From Yinghuangia soli (lineage in GTDB: Bacteria; Actinomycetota; Actinomycetes; Streptomycetales; Streptomycetaceae), in NCBI RefSeq assembly GCF_021502675.1, contig NZ_JAKFHA010000017.1:13542-77541 (forward strand): DNA of 64,000 nucleotides. Direction: 5' to 3'. The position numbers and the translations under genes were made by a program. Numbering within the stretch: position 1 is the first letter of the stretch; each line of letters opens with the position of its first letter. This document shows, piece after piece, positions 55,742 through 64,000 of the stretch. The notes under the pieces were generated by a model. It made no database searches. It was given only the letters and a program-made list of their open reading frames with translations, and was not told where the DNA came from.

Positions 55742-57394
55742 TCACGGGCGCGCGCTGCCGGCCGCCACATATTGGAGGTCTTGTATGGACGTGTTCTGCG
55801 TCAGCGGAAAGGGTGATGTCACGGTCGCGACCGCCGCCGTGCCCCGGGTCGCGGTCGCGGTCTGCGCGCCGTAACCGAGCGGCACCAGATGGGCACTCGG
55901 GCCGGCCGGGGCCTGGACGTCGCGGACCTGAGTGCCGGACTGCGCACGTATCGCGGCCGGTGCGGTCAGGAAGGCCAGGACCTCGGCGGTGTCGCGGGGT
56001 GGCGTGCTGCCGCCGCGCGGTGCCATGAACTTGGTCTGGCCTGCCGCGCCGGGCCGGGTCGCGGCGAATTGCTTGCGGTGCGTCAGGTATATGACGTCCC
56101 GCACGACGGCCGGCTGCTTTCCGGTCTTGAACCACGTCAGGTAGTACGCGGATATATCCAGGTAGACACGGCCGTTATGGACGGAGGGCGCGAACTGCGT
56201 TCCTTCCGAATAGTCGTTCCAGGTGGTGAGCTGCACCCAGTCGGCACCCTTGTCGATCGCACCCTGCCAGGTGGCCCGGAGATTCTCGGTGTTGCCGGCC
56301 TCGTCGAAGATTCCCTGATTCGGCCGCTCGTCCTGCACCGATACCGGCTGCATCCAGATCTTGCCGAGCCCGTGCGCCTTGGCCGCATCACCGGCTATCC
56401 CCGCCTGGGCCTTCGGACTGCGGTTCCCCCAGACGGAGAAGCCGTGGCTGATCGGCGCGAACGCGTCCGCATTGGCCCCGAGATTGAGGAACACCGGGAC
56501 CAGGGCGACCTTCTTGCCGTGGTTCGCCTCCATCGCGGCCATGAAGTCCCGCCACCACTGCGCCGGGCGCTCCTCGGCCTTGAACGGCGAGACCACCAAG
56601 CGCCCGTCGCCCAGCGTCTGCACGGACTTGGACCCGGCCAGACCCGCCAGCGCGGCCGCGAGGCCGGCCGGGTCCAGTCCCTTCACCTGCGTCGCGGTCA
56701 TGTCCGGCATGAGCACGATCCGGAAGCCGGGGTCGACTCGTTCCGCCGCCTTCACGAGCAGTTCGACGCGCTTGCGGTGCGGTGTCCCCGGCGCGAGGTT
56801 GAGCAGGTCCACCGTGAAGCCGTCGATCCCCGCGGAGACCGCGGTGCGGACTTCGGTCTCCATGTCCTGCAGTTCCCAGTCGCCGGGCAGCGGCGCCCGC
56901 GGCACCGGGCGGTCGCGCAGCAGCCCTCCGTACGGCTGGTGCTTGCCGTTCTCGCCTGCCGGGTTGAGGTAGTGCTTGGTGTAGTAGTCGTCGGCGCCCT
57001 GCGCGTTGTTGAGCGAGATCGGGTACGGCGTGAAGTAGTGCGCGAACACCTTCTTGGGCGAGGACCGCAGGGCCGCGGTGCCCGGCATGTCGAAGGGCAG
57101 CGGGCCCGATGCGGCAGGCGGGGTGCCGGGCGCCGGAGTGGACGCAGGCGGCGTGGCGGGCGCGGTGGTGCCGGCCGGCGACGAAGGGCCGCCGGTGGGA
57201 ACGGTGGTGCCGCCGCCGGAGGTGCCGGTGGCGGTCGGGCGCGCACTGCCGGAAGGCGCAGGGGCCGACGAACTCCCGCCCTTGGGCGGTGACTCCGGAT
57301 CGCAGGCGGTCGCGGCGGCCAGGGAGGCGAGTGCGAGGCCCACCGCGGCGGAGGCAAGGCGGCGCCGGCGGACGCGTGCGGGTGTGGCGGGCAT
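55742..57394 (-). CDS. Secreted GH71-family alpha-1,3-glucanase-like lipoprotein
   Basis: A 550-aa exported protein. The signal peptide ends in a lipobox-like ATAC (near residue 31), giving a probable lipoprotein, followed by a Pro/Thr/Gly-rich linker to about residue 105. The catalytic region shows the GH71 pattern: [39 protein letters not shown] and [15 protein letters not shown]71 enzymes cleave alpha-1,3-glucan. The C-terminal 100 residues are a separate segment without a recognised domain. The ATG at 57394 follows GGGGA. It is divergent from the M23 peptidase gene, and both might act on the wall or on fungal/bacterial polysaccharide. Specificity is not proven. Confidence 0.8.
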   Translation of the reverse strand: MPATPARVRRRRLASAAVGLALASLAAATACDPESPPKGGSSSAPAPSGSARPTATGTSGGGTTVPTGGPSSPAGTTAPATPPASTPAPGTPPAASGPLPFDMPGTAALRSSPKKVFAHYFTPYPISLNNAQGADDYYTKHYLNPAGENGKHQPYGGLLRDRPVPRAPLPGDWELQDMETEVRTAVSAGIDGFTVDLLNLAPGTPHRKRVELLVKAAERVDPGFRIVLMPDMTATQVKGLDPAGLAAALAGLAGSKSVQTLGDGRLVVSPFKAEERPAQWWRDFMAAMEANHGKKVALVPVFLNLGANADAFAPISHGFSVWGNRSPKAQAGIAGDAAKAHGLGKIWMQPVSVQDERPNQGIFDEAGNTENLRATWQGAIDKGADWVQLTTWNDYSEGTQFAPSVHNGRVYLDISAYYLTWFKTGKQPAVVRDVIYLTHRKQFAATRPGAAGQTKFMAPRGGSTPPRDTAEVLAFLTAPAAIRAQSGTQVRDVQAPAGPSAHLVPLGYGAQTATATRGTAAVATVTSPFPLTQNTSIQDLQYVAAGSARP

Positions 57395-57706
57395 GGGTGA
57401 TTCCCCGTTCTTTCGCTGCGCAGGTGATGGAAGCAGTCGGGACATGCGACCAGTGCAAGCGGAAACCCAGAACCTATGACTCGTGGCGCCGGCGGAATAT
57501 CCGCCCGGCGCGAAACAGCGGGAAAGCGGACCTGATTGCGTCCCTCGTGCTCGTCCCGCTCCGCACGTCTTCGACATTACGCGAGCCGAAGTCCGGGGCG
57601 GTGCGCGGCGATCGAGTTGTCCACAGCCCGGAAGCGGCGGAACCGTTTCTCCACAGATTTCCCGGCATTTGCGGTCGGCCTCGGGAAAATCCCGCATTCT
57701 CAGGTC
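57395..57706. promoter_or_regulatory. 312-bp divergent region with DnaA-box-like sequences
   Basis: The region between GH71 (-) and M23 (+). It contains TTGTCCACA (57617-57625), an exact match to the Streptomyces DnaA-box consensus I know, and TTCTCCACA (57647-57655), one mismatch away, 30 bp apart in the same orientation. Promoters for both flanking genes should lie here. No gene is seen. Confidence 0.45.
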
Positions 57707-58495
57707 ATGACGCCCGATACGCCGAAGCCCGGCAGGCCGTTCCAGGCCGTTCAGTCCGCTCGATCCGCTCGATCCGTTCAATCCGCTCGGTGCACTGTGC
57801 CCATGCGGTCCGCCCGTGGGTGCCTCCGCCTCGTTCGCGGTTCACCCGCGGCAGTCGCGGTGGGTGCCCTCGTGGTGTGCGCGCTCGCTGCCGCGGCCGC
57901 GGGGGTGCCGCTTGCGGTCGTCGCGCTGGCGGTCGCGGACACCGGCCTCGGGCCTGGTCCCGCGGCGCCCGCCTCTCCCTCCGCGGGAGCCCGCGCGGGA
58001 GCGTCCGGCCCTTGGGTGTGGCCGCTGGCGCCGCGCCCGGAGGTGCTGCGGCCCTTCGCGCCGCCCGAGCACGACTGGCTGGCCGGGCATCGCGGCGTCG
58101 ACCTGGCCGGGTCCGCGGCGCAGCCGGTGCGGTCGGCGGGGGCCGGGGTGGTCGCGTTCGCCGGGGTCATCGGCGGCAAGGGCGTGGTCGCGGTGCGCCA
58201 CGGGCGTCTGCAGACCACGTACGAACCGGTCGCGGCCGCGGTCCGAGCCGGAGACGTCGTGCCGGTCGGCGGCACCTTGGGGACCCTCGCGTCGGCACCG
58301 CCGCACTGCGCGCAGGTGTGCCTGCACTGGGGGCTGATCGACGGCCCCTCGGGCGCAGCGGCGCACGGGCCGCCGCGCTACGCGGATCCGCTGGCGCTGC
58401 TGCGCGGCCGCAGGGTCCGCTTGTATCCGCCGTACGGGCCGTTGCCGACCCTGCCGCTGCGAGGGCTCCCGGCGCCTGCGGGCACCGGACGTGCA
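57707..58495 (+). CDS. M23-family (LytM-like) peptidase, 3' end not closed
   Basis: A secreted cell-wall peptidase. A hydrophobic signal-like segment (VAVGALVVCALAAAAAG) precedes the LytM domain with GHRGVDLAG (metal-binding His and Asp), GKGVVAVRHG, and the C-terminal PHCAQVCLHWGLI (HxxxxxxH-type end). The expected protein finishes near 58495, but no stop codon appears in this frame for about 4 kb more; the frame runs on antisense to TetR and ppdK. The given end is therefore approximate. A frameshift just before the end would give a stop at 58648-58650. Start is uncertain: ATG 57707 is followed by a period-9 repeat, and ATG 57803 would start directly at the signal peptide. Confidence 0.65.
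57742..57789 (+). repeat. Period-9-bp degenerate tandem array (M23 5' end)
   Basis: About five units of nine bases (TCAGTCCGC, TCGATCCGC, TCGATCCGT, TCAATCCGC, then TCGGTGCAC). If translated from 57707 they give the QSARSARSVQSAR repeats. This is in phase with the upstream start but may be untranslated if ATG 57803 is used. Confidence 0.7.
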
Positions 58496-58504
58496 CGCCG
58501 CCGG

Positions 58505-59179
58505 TCAGCCGGCGGTCGGCACCGGCTCTTCGCTGTCGGCGTCGGTGCCGGCGGCCGGGTCGGCGGTGTCGGCCGGGTCCGCGGCGGGCGGGTCCGGCAG
58601 CCGGACCTCCGCGACACCGCCGAGCACCAGGCCCAGGGTCGCGGCGGTGACCTCGGCGCCGTCCGCACCGCACTCGATGCGGCGGACCGCGGAGTCGACC
58701 ATGCCCTGCACGAGCGAGGCGACCAGCATGGGGTCCGGGTGGCCGAGGTCGGCCAGCGCGTTGACCACCAGCTCGACGATGCGGCCGTGCGCGGCGCGGA
58801 TCCGCTCGCGGGCGTTGGCGTCCAGTTCGCCGGTGGAGATCGCCACGACCACGCGGTGCGTGCGGTCCCCGACCAGTTCGAGCTGCCGGTGGACGTACGC
58901 CGCGATCTTCTGGGCGGGGTCGTCCACCGCGGCCATCGCGTCCTCGACCTCGGCGACCCAGGCGGGCAGGTCGACCGCGCAGAGTTCCTCGACGACGGCG
59001 GCGCGCGAACGGAAGTACTCGTAGACGGAGGAACGGGCCAGGCCGGTGCGCTCGGCGAGGGCGGGGAAGGTCAGTGCGGCGAACCCGCCCTCGTCCAGAA
59101 GCGCACGGGCGGCATCGAGCAGCGCGGCATGTTGCATGGCGCGGTGCTCGGCGACGGATGCTGCTCGTATCTTCGGCAC
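58505..59179 (-). CDS. TetR-family transcriptional regulator
   Basis: A 224-aa repressor-type regulator. The N-terminal HTH has ALLDAARALLDEGGFAALTF, then LAERTGLARSSVYEYFRSRAAVV. The C-terminal ligand domain ends in a Pro/Ala/Asp-rich tail (residues 195-224). The GTG at 59179 is preferred over an upstream ATG at 59248 because the conserved domain starts near it and upstream codons look unlike the gene. No Shine-Dalgarno is obvious. It lies antisense to the unclosed M23 frame and next to the period-9 array. Its ligand and targets are unknown. Confidence 0.85.
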   Translation of the reverse strand: MPKIRAASVAEHRAMQHAALLDAARALLDEGGFAALTFPALAERTGLARSSVYEYFRSRAAVVEELCAVDLPAWVAEVEDAMAAVDDPAQKIAAYVHRQLELVGDRTHRVVVAISTGELDANARERIRAAHGRIVELVVNALADLGHPDPMLVASLVQGMVDSAVRRIECGADGAEVTAATLGLVLGGVAEVRLPDPPAADPADTADPAAGTDADSEEPVPTAG

Positions 59180-59298
59180 GGGATCACTGTAGAGCGTCGG
59201 CGCGGCAGGGTTCCAAGGGTGGCCGCATCGCGCATGTTTTGCGGCCAAGCCGACGGATTCCCCCCGAAAGTGTCGGCATCCGAGCGAGCAGGGCCCGA
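59180..59298. other. Short gap between TetR and the period-9 array
   Basis: It should contain the TetR promoter. The bases just upstream of 59179 (CTCTACAGTGATCCC on the minus strand) show no clear Shine-Dalgarno. Nothing else is recognised. Confidence 0.4.
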
Positions 59299-59590
59299 CG
59301 AACCGGTGAAGCCGACGAAGCCGGCGGGCTCGTCGGCGTCGAGGGGGTCGGTGAAGTCCGCGGGCTCGGCCTGGTCGACGAGGTCGGCGGGGTTGGTGGA
59401 GTCGGAGGGCCTGGTGGGGTCCGCGGAGCCGGAGGGCCCGACGGTCACGAAGGAGTCGGCGCGGTCGGCGGACCGGGTGGGGTCCGTCGAGTCGGCGATC
59501 ACCGCAGGGCCGGTCTCGTCGGTAGGCGCTGCGGGGTCGGCCCGGCCGGCGCAGGTGGCGGGGCCACGCGGGCCGGCCGGGCCGTCGGTG
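59299..59590. repeat. Intergenic period-9-bp degenerate tandem array, about 32 units
   Basis: From 59299 the sequence divides cleanly into 9-bp units with consensus close to GGGGTCGGC (for example GGGGTCGGT, GAGGTCGGC, GGAGTCGGC, GCGGTCGGC) without any change of phase for about 290 bp. It stops at the ppdK stop codon (59591). Read on the minus strand it would encode three-residue repeats rich in S/A/D/P (ADS-TDP-TRS style). Copies are diverged, so the array is old or not perfectly slippage-made. It fills nearly the whole TetR-ppdK gap, 411 bp. Confidence 0.85.
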
Positions 59591-62413
59591 TCAGCGTGTG
59601 TCGCCTCCTCCGCGGGCTGCGTCCCCCATGACTGCGGCCCGCCCGGCCTCCAGCCGGGCGACCGGCAGGCGGAAGGGCGAGCAGGAGACGTAGTCCAGGC
59701 CGGTCTCGTGGAAGAACCGGACCGATTCGGGGTCGCCGCCGTGCTCGCCGCACACGCCGAGCCCGAGCCCGGGCCGGGCGGCCCGGCCTTCCTCGGCGGC
59801 CAGCGCGACCAGGCGGCCGACACCGTCGCGGTCCAGCGTCTCGAAGGGCGACACCCCGAAGATGCCGGCCGCGAGGTAGGCGGTGAAGAACGACGCCTCC
59901 ACGTCGTCGCGCGAGAAGCCCCAGGTCGTCTGCGTCAGGTCGTTGGTGCCGAACGAGAAGAACTCGGCGGCCTCGGCGATCTGGCCCGCGGTCAGGGCCG
60001 CACGCGGCAGCTCGATCATCGTGCCGACCGGGAAGGACAGAAGGGCGGCGTCGAGGCCGGTCTCCGCGGCGACCGCGGCGAAGACCTGCTGCGCCTCGTC
60101 GCGGATGATCTCCAGCTCCTGCACGCCGCCGACCAGCGGGACCATGATCTCGGGGTGCGGCATGCCGCCCTCGCGGAGGCGTTCGGCGGCGGCCTCGGCC
60201 ACCGCCCGGATCTGCATCGCGAACAGGCCCGGGATCACCAGGCCGAGGCGGACGCCGCGCAGTCCGAGCATGGGGTTCTGCTCGTGCAGCCGGCGTACCG
60301 CGGCAAGGAGCGTGCGGTCCTCCGCGCGGTCGTCGCCGCGGGCCTCGGCGAGGGCGACCCGGACGGACAGTTCGGTGAGGTCCGGCAGGAACTCGTGCAG
60401 CGGCGGGTCGAGCAGCCGGATGGTGACCGGCAGGCCGTCCATGGCGGCCAGGATCCCGGCGAAGTCGCGGCGCTGCAGCGGGAGGAGGGACTCCAGTGCG
60501 GCGGCGCGGCCGTCGTCACTGTCGGCGAGGACCAACCGCTCGACGTACTTGCGGCGTTCGCCCAGGAACATGTGCTCGGTGCGCAGGAGTCCGATGCCCT
60601 GCGCACCGAACCGCCGGGCCCGGGCGGCGTCTTCGGCGGTGTCGGCGTTGGCGCGGACGAGCAGGCGGCGGGACCGGTCGGCGTGCGCCATCATCCGGTG
60701 CACGGCGCCGACCAGCCCGTCCGGTTCGTCGTCCGCCGCGCTGCGGTGCCCTTCGAAGTAGTCGACGACCGGGGACGGGACGACCGGGGCCTCGCCCAGG
60801 TAGACGTGTCCGCTGGTGCCGTCCACGGAGATCAGGTCGCCTTCGGCGACCTCCACGCCGCCGGGTGCGGTGAAGCGCCGCTGCACCGGGTCGACGGTGA
60901 GCGCCTCGGCCCCGCACACGCAGGTCTTGCCCATGCCGCGGGCGACCACCGCGGCGTGCGAGGTCTTGCCGCCGCGGCTGGTGAGGATGCCCTCGGCGGC
61001 GACCATGCCGGCGAGGTCGTCCGGATTCGTCTCCCGGCGGACCAGGATCACCCGGTCCCCGCGCTCGGCCCAGCGGACCGCGGTCTCCTGGTCGAAGACG
61101 GCGCGGCCGACCGCGGCCCCGGGGGACGCGGCGATGCCCTGGGCGATGCGGCGGACCGGCGCCTCGGCCGCGGCGGACTCCGCAGCTTCGCCGGTGTCGT
61201 CGGCGAAGCGGGGGAACATCAGCTGGGCGAGCTGGGCTCCGGTGACCCGGCGCAGCGCCTCGTCCTCGCCGATGAGCCCCTGGTCGACCAACTGGGCGGC
61301 GATACGGAACGCCGCCTCGGCGGTGCGCTTGCCGACGCGGGTCTGCAGCATCCACAGGGTGCCGCGTTCGATGGTGAACTCGATATCGCAGAGGTCGCGG
61401 TAGTGCGCTTCGAGGGTCGCCATGATGCGCAGGAGGTGGTCGTAGGACGCCTTGTCGAGGCGTTCGAGTTCGGCGAGCGGGACCGTGTTGCGGATGCCCG
61501 CGACGACGTCCTCCCCCTGCGCATTGGCGAGGTAGTCGCCGTACACCCCCTGCTTGCCGGTCGCCGGGTCGCGGGTGAAGGCGACGCCGGTGCCGGAGTC
61601 GGGTCCGAGGTTGCCGAAGACCATCGCGACGATGTTGACCGCGGTGCCCAAGTCGTCCGGGATCCGCTCCTGCCGCCGGTACAACCGCGCCCGGTCGCCG
61701 TGCCAGGACGAGAAGACCGCCCGGACCGCCAGGTCGAGTTGGACGCGCGGATCCTGCGGGAAGTCCTCCCCCGCCTCCTTCGCGACCAGGTCCTTGTAGA
61801 CCGCGACCAGCGTGCGCAGGTCCGCGGTGTCCAGGTCCAGGTCCGACGCCGCCCCCTTGGCGCGCTTCGCCGCCTCCAGGCGCTCCTCGAACAACTCCCC
61901 GTCCACGTGCAGGACGGTCTTGCCGAACATCTGGATGAGCCGCCGGTAGGAGTCCCACGCGAACCGCTCGTCGCCGGCCTGCGCGGCCAGCCCGGCCACG
62001 GAGGCGTCGGACAGCCCGATGTTGAGGACGGTGTCCATCATCCCGGGCATGGAGAACGCGGCCCCGGAGCGCACCGACACCAGCAGCGGGTCGTCGGGCT
62101 GCCCCAGCGTGCGGCCCATCTCGCGTTCCAGGTCGGCCAGATGGGCGTCCACTTCGGCCCGCAGGCCGGCGGGCTCCCGGCCGGCCTCGAGGAAGGCGCG
62201 GCAAGCCTCGGTGGTGATGGTGAACCCGGGCGGCACGGGCAGTCCGAGGTTGGTCATCTCGGCAAGGTTCGCGCCCTTGCCGCCGAGCAGGTCCTTGAGG
62301 TCCTTGTTGCCTTCGGCGAAGGCGTAGACGAGCTTGGGAGGGTTCGGGGTGTTCGTGGTTCGCGGAGCGCCGGTGATGCCGGGAGCGCTCGGATTGTTCG
62401 GGGTGTTCGGCAC
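59591..62413 (-). CDS. ppdK: Pyruvate, phosphate dikinase
   Basis: A 940-aa enzyme interconverting pyruvate, ATP and phosphate with PEP, AMP and pyrophosphate. The N-terminal nucleotide-binding part begins LVYAFAEGNKDLKDLLGGKGANLAEM; the swivelling phospho-histidine domain has GGKTSHAAVVARGMGKTCVCG with His486; the C-terminal TIM barrel ends with the CGEHGGDPESV motif. The GTG at 62413 follows GAGGGGG by six bases. Compared with usual PPDK (870-900 aa), about 28 extra residues at the N-terminus (TPNNPSAPGITG-type) are encoded by a period-9 array. The gene stands alone in its direction. Confidence 0.95.
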   Translation of the reverse strand: MPNTPNNPSAPGITGAPRTTNTPNPPKLVYAFAEGNKDLKDLLGGKGANLAEMTNLGLPVPPGFTITTEACRAFLEAGREPAGLRAEVDAHLADLEREMGRTLGQPDDPLLVSVRSGAAFSMPGMMDTVLNIGLSDASVAGLAAQAGDERFAWDSYRRLIQMFGKTVLHVDGELFEERLEAAKRAKGAASDLDLDTADLRTLVAVYKDLVAKEAGEDFPQDPRVQLDLAVRAVFSSWHGDRARLYRRQERIPDDLGTAVNIVAMVFGNLGPDSGTGVAFTRDPATGKQGVYGDYLANAQGEDVVAGIRNTVPLAELERLDKASYDHLLRIMATLEAHYRDLCDIEFTIERGTLWMLQTRVGKRTAEAAFRIAAQLVDQGLIGEDEALRRVTGAQLAQLMFPRFADDTGEAAESAAAEAPVRRIAQGIAASPGAAVGRAVFDQETAVRWAERGDRVILVRRETNPDDLAGMVAAEGILTSRGGKTSHAAVVARGMGKTCVCGAEALTVDPVQRRFTAPGGVEVAEGDLISVDGTSGHVYLGEAPVVPSPVVDYFEGHRSAADDEPDGLVGAVHRMMAHADRSRRLLVRANADTAEDAARARRFGAQGIGLLRTEHMFLGERRKYVERLVLADSDDGRAAALESLLPLQRRDFAGILAAMDGLPVTIRLLDPPLHEFLPDLTELSVRVALAEARGDDRAEDRTLLAAVRRLHEQNPMLGLRGVRLGLVIPGLFAMQIRAVAEAAAERLREGGMPHPEIMVPLVGGVQELEIIRDEAQQVFAAVAAETGLDAALLSFPVGTMIELPRAALTAGQIAEAAEFFSFGTNDLTQTTWGFSRDDVEASFFTAYLAAGIFGVSPFETLDRDGVGRLVALAAEEGRAARPGLGLGVCGEHGGDPESVRFFHETGLDYVSCSPFRLPVARLEAGRAAVMGDAARGGGDTR
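62341..62412 (-). repeat. Period-9-bp degenerate tandem array (ppdK 5' end)
   Basis: Eight 9-bp units (for example GGTTCGGGG, TGTTCGTGG, CGCTCGGAT, TGTTCGGGG, TGTTCGGCA) encode the TPN-NPS-APG-ITG-APR-TTN-TPN pattern of the extra PpdK N-terminus. The array begins exactly at the start codon side and ends where the conserved domain starts. Confidence 0.8.
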
Positions 62414-62671
62414 GGGTATCCCCCTCGCGCACGACGGAGGGCCGCCTGACCACCGCCGCACGAAGCCGAGGGAGGCTTCGTCCAAGAACCGGCGGTGCCC
62501 GCGCGGCCCAATTGCCCTGATGGCCCGGAGCGTACCCGTCCGGACCGGCGGGCCACGCCCTCCCCTCAGGATCGCGCCACCGCCGACGTCCGGCATCCCG
62601 AGCGGCCTGCGGTCAGGACCGGCGGGCCGCGGGCCGGCGCCGGAGCGGGCGCGGAGGGGGCGCGGAGGGGG
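62414..62671. other. Gap between ppdK and dusB
   Basis: It holds the ppdK promoter and the dusB 3' region. GACCGGCGGGCC occurs twice (near 62540 and 62618) and a GC-rich GCGCGGAGGG repeat adjoins the dusB stop. A weak hairpin could terminate dusB. No gene is seen. Confidence 0.4.
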
Positions 62672-63850
62672 TCAGCCGCCGGAGTGGTCGAGTTCGGCGT
62701 CGCTGGGCGGGATGGCGCATTCGGGGTCGTCGAGCCAGCCTTCGGGGAGGACGACCTTCTTGCCGCCTGCGGTGCGGCCGCGGGGGCCGTCGGCGCCGGC
62801 CGGCCAGGGCTGGTCGAGGTGCAGGCCGGCGATGAGCTCGTCCAGCTGGGCGAGGTTGCCGACCATGGCGAGGCCGCGGCGCATCTCGGAGCCGACCGAG
62901 AAGCCCTTGGTGTACCAGGCGACGTGCTTGCGGAAGTCGGTGACGCCGCGCTCCTCGCCCATCCACTCGCCGAGCAGTTCGGCATGCCGGCGCATGACGG
63001 AGGCGACCTCGCGCAGGGCGGGCCGGGCGCGGTCCTCGCTGCCCTCGAAGATCGAGACGAGGTCGCGGAACAGCCACGGGCGGCCGAGGCAGCCGCGGCC
63101 GACCACGACGCCGTCGCAGCCGGTCTCGCGCAGCATGCGCAGGGCGTCGTCGGCGTCCCAGATGTCGCCGTTGCCGAGCACCGGGATGTCGACGGACTCC
63201 TTGAGCCGGGCGATCGAGCTCCAGTCGGCGTTGCCGCCGTAGTGCTGCTGCGCGGTGCGGCCGTGCAGCGCGACCCAGGTGACGCCTTCGTCCTGGGCGA
63301 TGCGGCCGGCGTCCAGGTAGGTCAGGTGGTCGTCGTCGATGCCCTTGCGCATCTTCATGGTGACCGGCAGATGCCGGGCGTTCTTGACCGCGGAGCGCAG
63401 GATGTCGCGCAGCAGGTTGCGCTTGTACGGCAGTGCGGAACCGCCGCCCTTGCGGGTGACCTTGGGTACCGGGCAGCCGAAGTTGAGGTCGATGTGGTCG
63501 GCCAGGTCCTCGTCGACGATCATCGCGACGGCCCGGCCGACGACGTCGGGGTGCACGCCGTACAGCTGGATGCTGCGCGGGCGTTCGGTCTCGGCGAAGC
63601 GGATCAGCCGCATGGTCTTGTCGTCGCGCTCGACGAGCGCGCGCGTGGTGATCATCTCGCTGACGTAGAGCCCCGCCGGCCGGGCTTCGGTGGCCATTTC
63701 GGCCTGCTCCTGGCACAGCGTGCGGAACGGCGCGTTCGTGATGCCTGCCATCGGGGCCAGGACGACGGGCGGCCACACCTCGACCGGGCCGAGGCGCAGC
63801 GGCGCGAACTCGGTCGCCGCAGGGGTCGCGGCGGCGGGAGTCGTGGTCAT
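62672..63850 (-). CDS. dusB: tRNA-dihydrouridine synthase
   Basis: A 392-aa FMN-dependent enzyme reducing uridine in tRNA. FMN-barrel motifs include VVLAPMAGITNAPFR, QLYGVHPD, and DLNFGCPVPKVTRKGGGSALP with catalytic Cys126. VALHGRTAQQHYGG and VLGNGDIWDADDALRMLRETGCDGVVVGRGCLGRPWLF-type sequence follow. The C-terminal tail (LAGLHLDQPWPAGADG) is somewhat extended. The ATG at 63850 is preferred over starts at 63892-63898 because it matches the family start; GGAG lies 11 bases upstream. It is in the same orientation as ppdK, 258 bp upstream of it, and probably a separate unit. Confidence 0.93.
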   Translation of the reverse strand: MTTTPAAATPAATEFAPLRLGPVEVWPPVVLAPMAGITNAPFRTLCQEQAEMATEARPAGLYVSEMITTRALVERDDKTMRLIRFAETERPRSIQLYGVHPDVVGRAVAMIVDEDLADHIDLNFGCPVPKVTRKGGGSALPYKRNLLRDILRSAVKNARHLPVTMKMRKGIDDDHLTYLDAGRIAQDEGVTWVALHGRTAQQHYGGNADWSSIARLKESVDIPVLGNGDIWDADDALRMLRETGCDGVVVGRGCLGRPWLFRDLVSIFEGSEDRARPALREVASVMRRHAELLGEWMGEERGVTDFRKHVAWYTKGFSVGSEMRRGLAMVGNLAQLDELIAGLHLDQPWPAGADGPRGRTAGGKKVVLPEGWLDDPECAIPPSDAELDHSGG

Positions 63851-64000
63851 GGCGGTGGCAGCTCCGGATCGGCGGCGGACGGATCCCTCCATTGTCACCC
63901 ACGTGGTCCATCCGGTTTCGCACCCGCGATGCGCAAGTTGTCCTCAGATCGAGAAAAACCAGTGGCGAGGCGTCGGGACGCGCTGCCACGATGAGAGCGC

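Noticed and set aside
59299-59590. Possible CRISPR-like array
   Set aside because: Units are 9 bp and degenerate, with no spacers and no cas genes in the window.
57536-62449. A 1637-codon open frame on the + strand running through TetR and ppdK
   Set aside because: Only the first 260 or so codons (the M23 domain) carry protein-like sequence. The rest is the complement of two well-recognised genes and reflects the lack of A/T-rich stops at this GC content.

Overview
The window comes from a high-GC Gram-positive actinomycete, most likely Streptomyces or a close relative. It uses GTG and TTG starts freely, codes densely on both strands, and carries PucR, WxL-like, MptpB-like phosphatase and Hanks-kinase genes. 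Its block rlmN-cdsA-frr-pyrH-tsf-rpsB (49.5-55.4 kb), flanked by an M23 peptidase gene, matches the order I know from Streptomyces chromosomes. I see no tRNA, rRNA, CRISPR array, transposase or prophage. This is ordinary chromosomal DNA with one decayed gene.

Layout. 0-5 kb: an acyl-CoA dehydrogenase next to a 24-base poly-C run, three tandem paralogous small membrane proteins behind an inverted repeat, and a first aldehyde dehydrogenase. 5.6-11.6 kb: PucR regulator, VirD4/TraG-like membrane ATPase with a damaged P-loop, and divergent gabT. 11.6-21.2 kb: STAS protein, PAP2 phosphatase, nitronate monooxygenase, APC permease, a trypsin-like lipoprotein, a secreted WxL-like protein, an MptpB-type phosphatase and a metallophosphoesterase. 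21.5-31.5 kb: mmsA, then potA-potB-potC-FAD amine oxidase, a second aldehyde dehydrogenase and a divergent second PucR regulator. 31.5-38.4 kb: Ser/Thr kinase, LPxTG surface protein, small membrane protein, a pseudogene, geranylgeranyl-reductase-type flavoprotein and a cation/proton antiporter. 38.4-46.6 kb: potD, a third amine-aldehyde dehydrogenase, a divergent Lrp/AsnC regulator, class-III aminotransferase, PNPOx-like protein, second FAD amine oxidase and a second MptpB-type phosphatase. 47-49 kb: an ABC ATPase/permease pair. 49.5-64 kb: the translation and lipid housekeeping block, a GH71 lipoprotein, the M23 peptidase, TetR, ppdK and dusB.

How the genes work together. Two linked segments (21-31 kb and 38-46 kb), with gabT at 10 kb, look like a dispersed polyamine/amine utilisation locus. 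PotABC with a distant PotD would import putrescine or spermidine. The class-III aminotransferase or the two PuuB-like FAD oxidases would make amino-aldehydes. Two aminobutyraldehyde-type dehydrogenases would oxidise these to GABA (or gamma-glutamyl-GABA), GabT would convert GABA to succinic semialdehyde, and an aldehyde dehydrogenase would yield succinate. Control is probably by two PucR proteins and one Lrp/AsnC protein. The second segment resembles the arrangement I recall around SCO5654-SCO5658 of S. coelicolor (memory, not checked).

The least expected signal is a set of degenerate period-9-bp tandem arrays. They fill the gap between TetR and ppdK and also occur at the 5' ends of ppdK, the M23 gene and an ABC ATPase gene, and inside cdsA. 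Other points of interest are several perfect palindromes in promoter regions, an M23 peptidase frame with no nearby stop, and several enzymes or regulators with altered signature residues.
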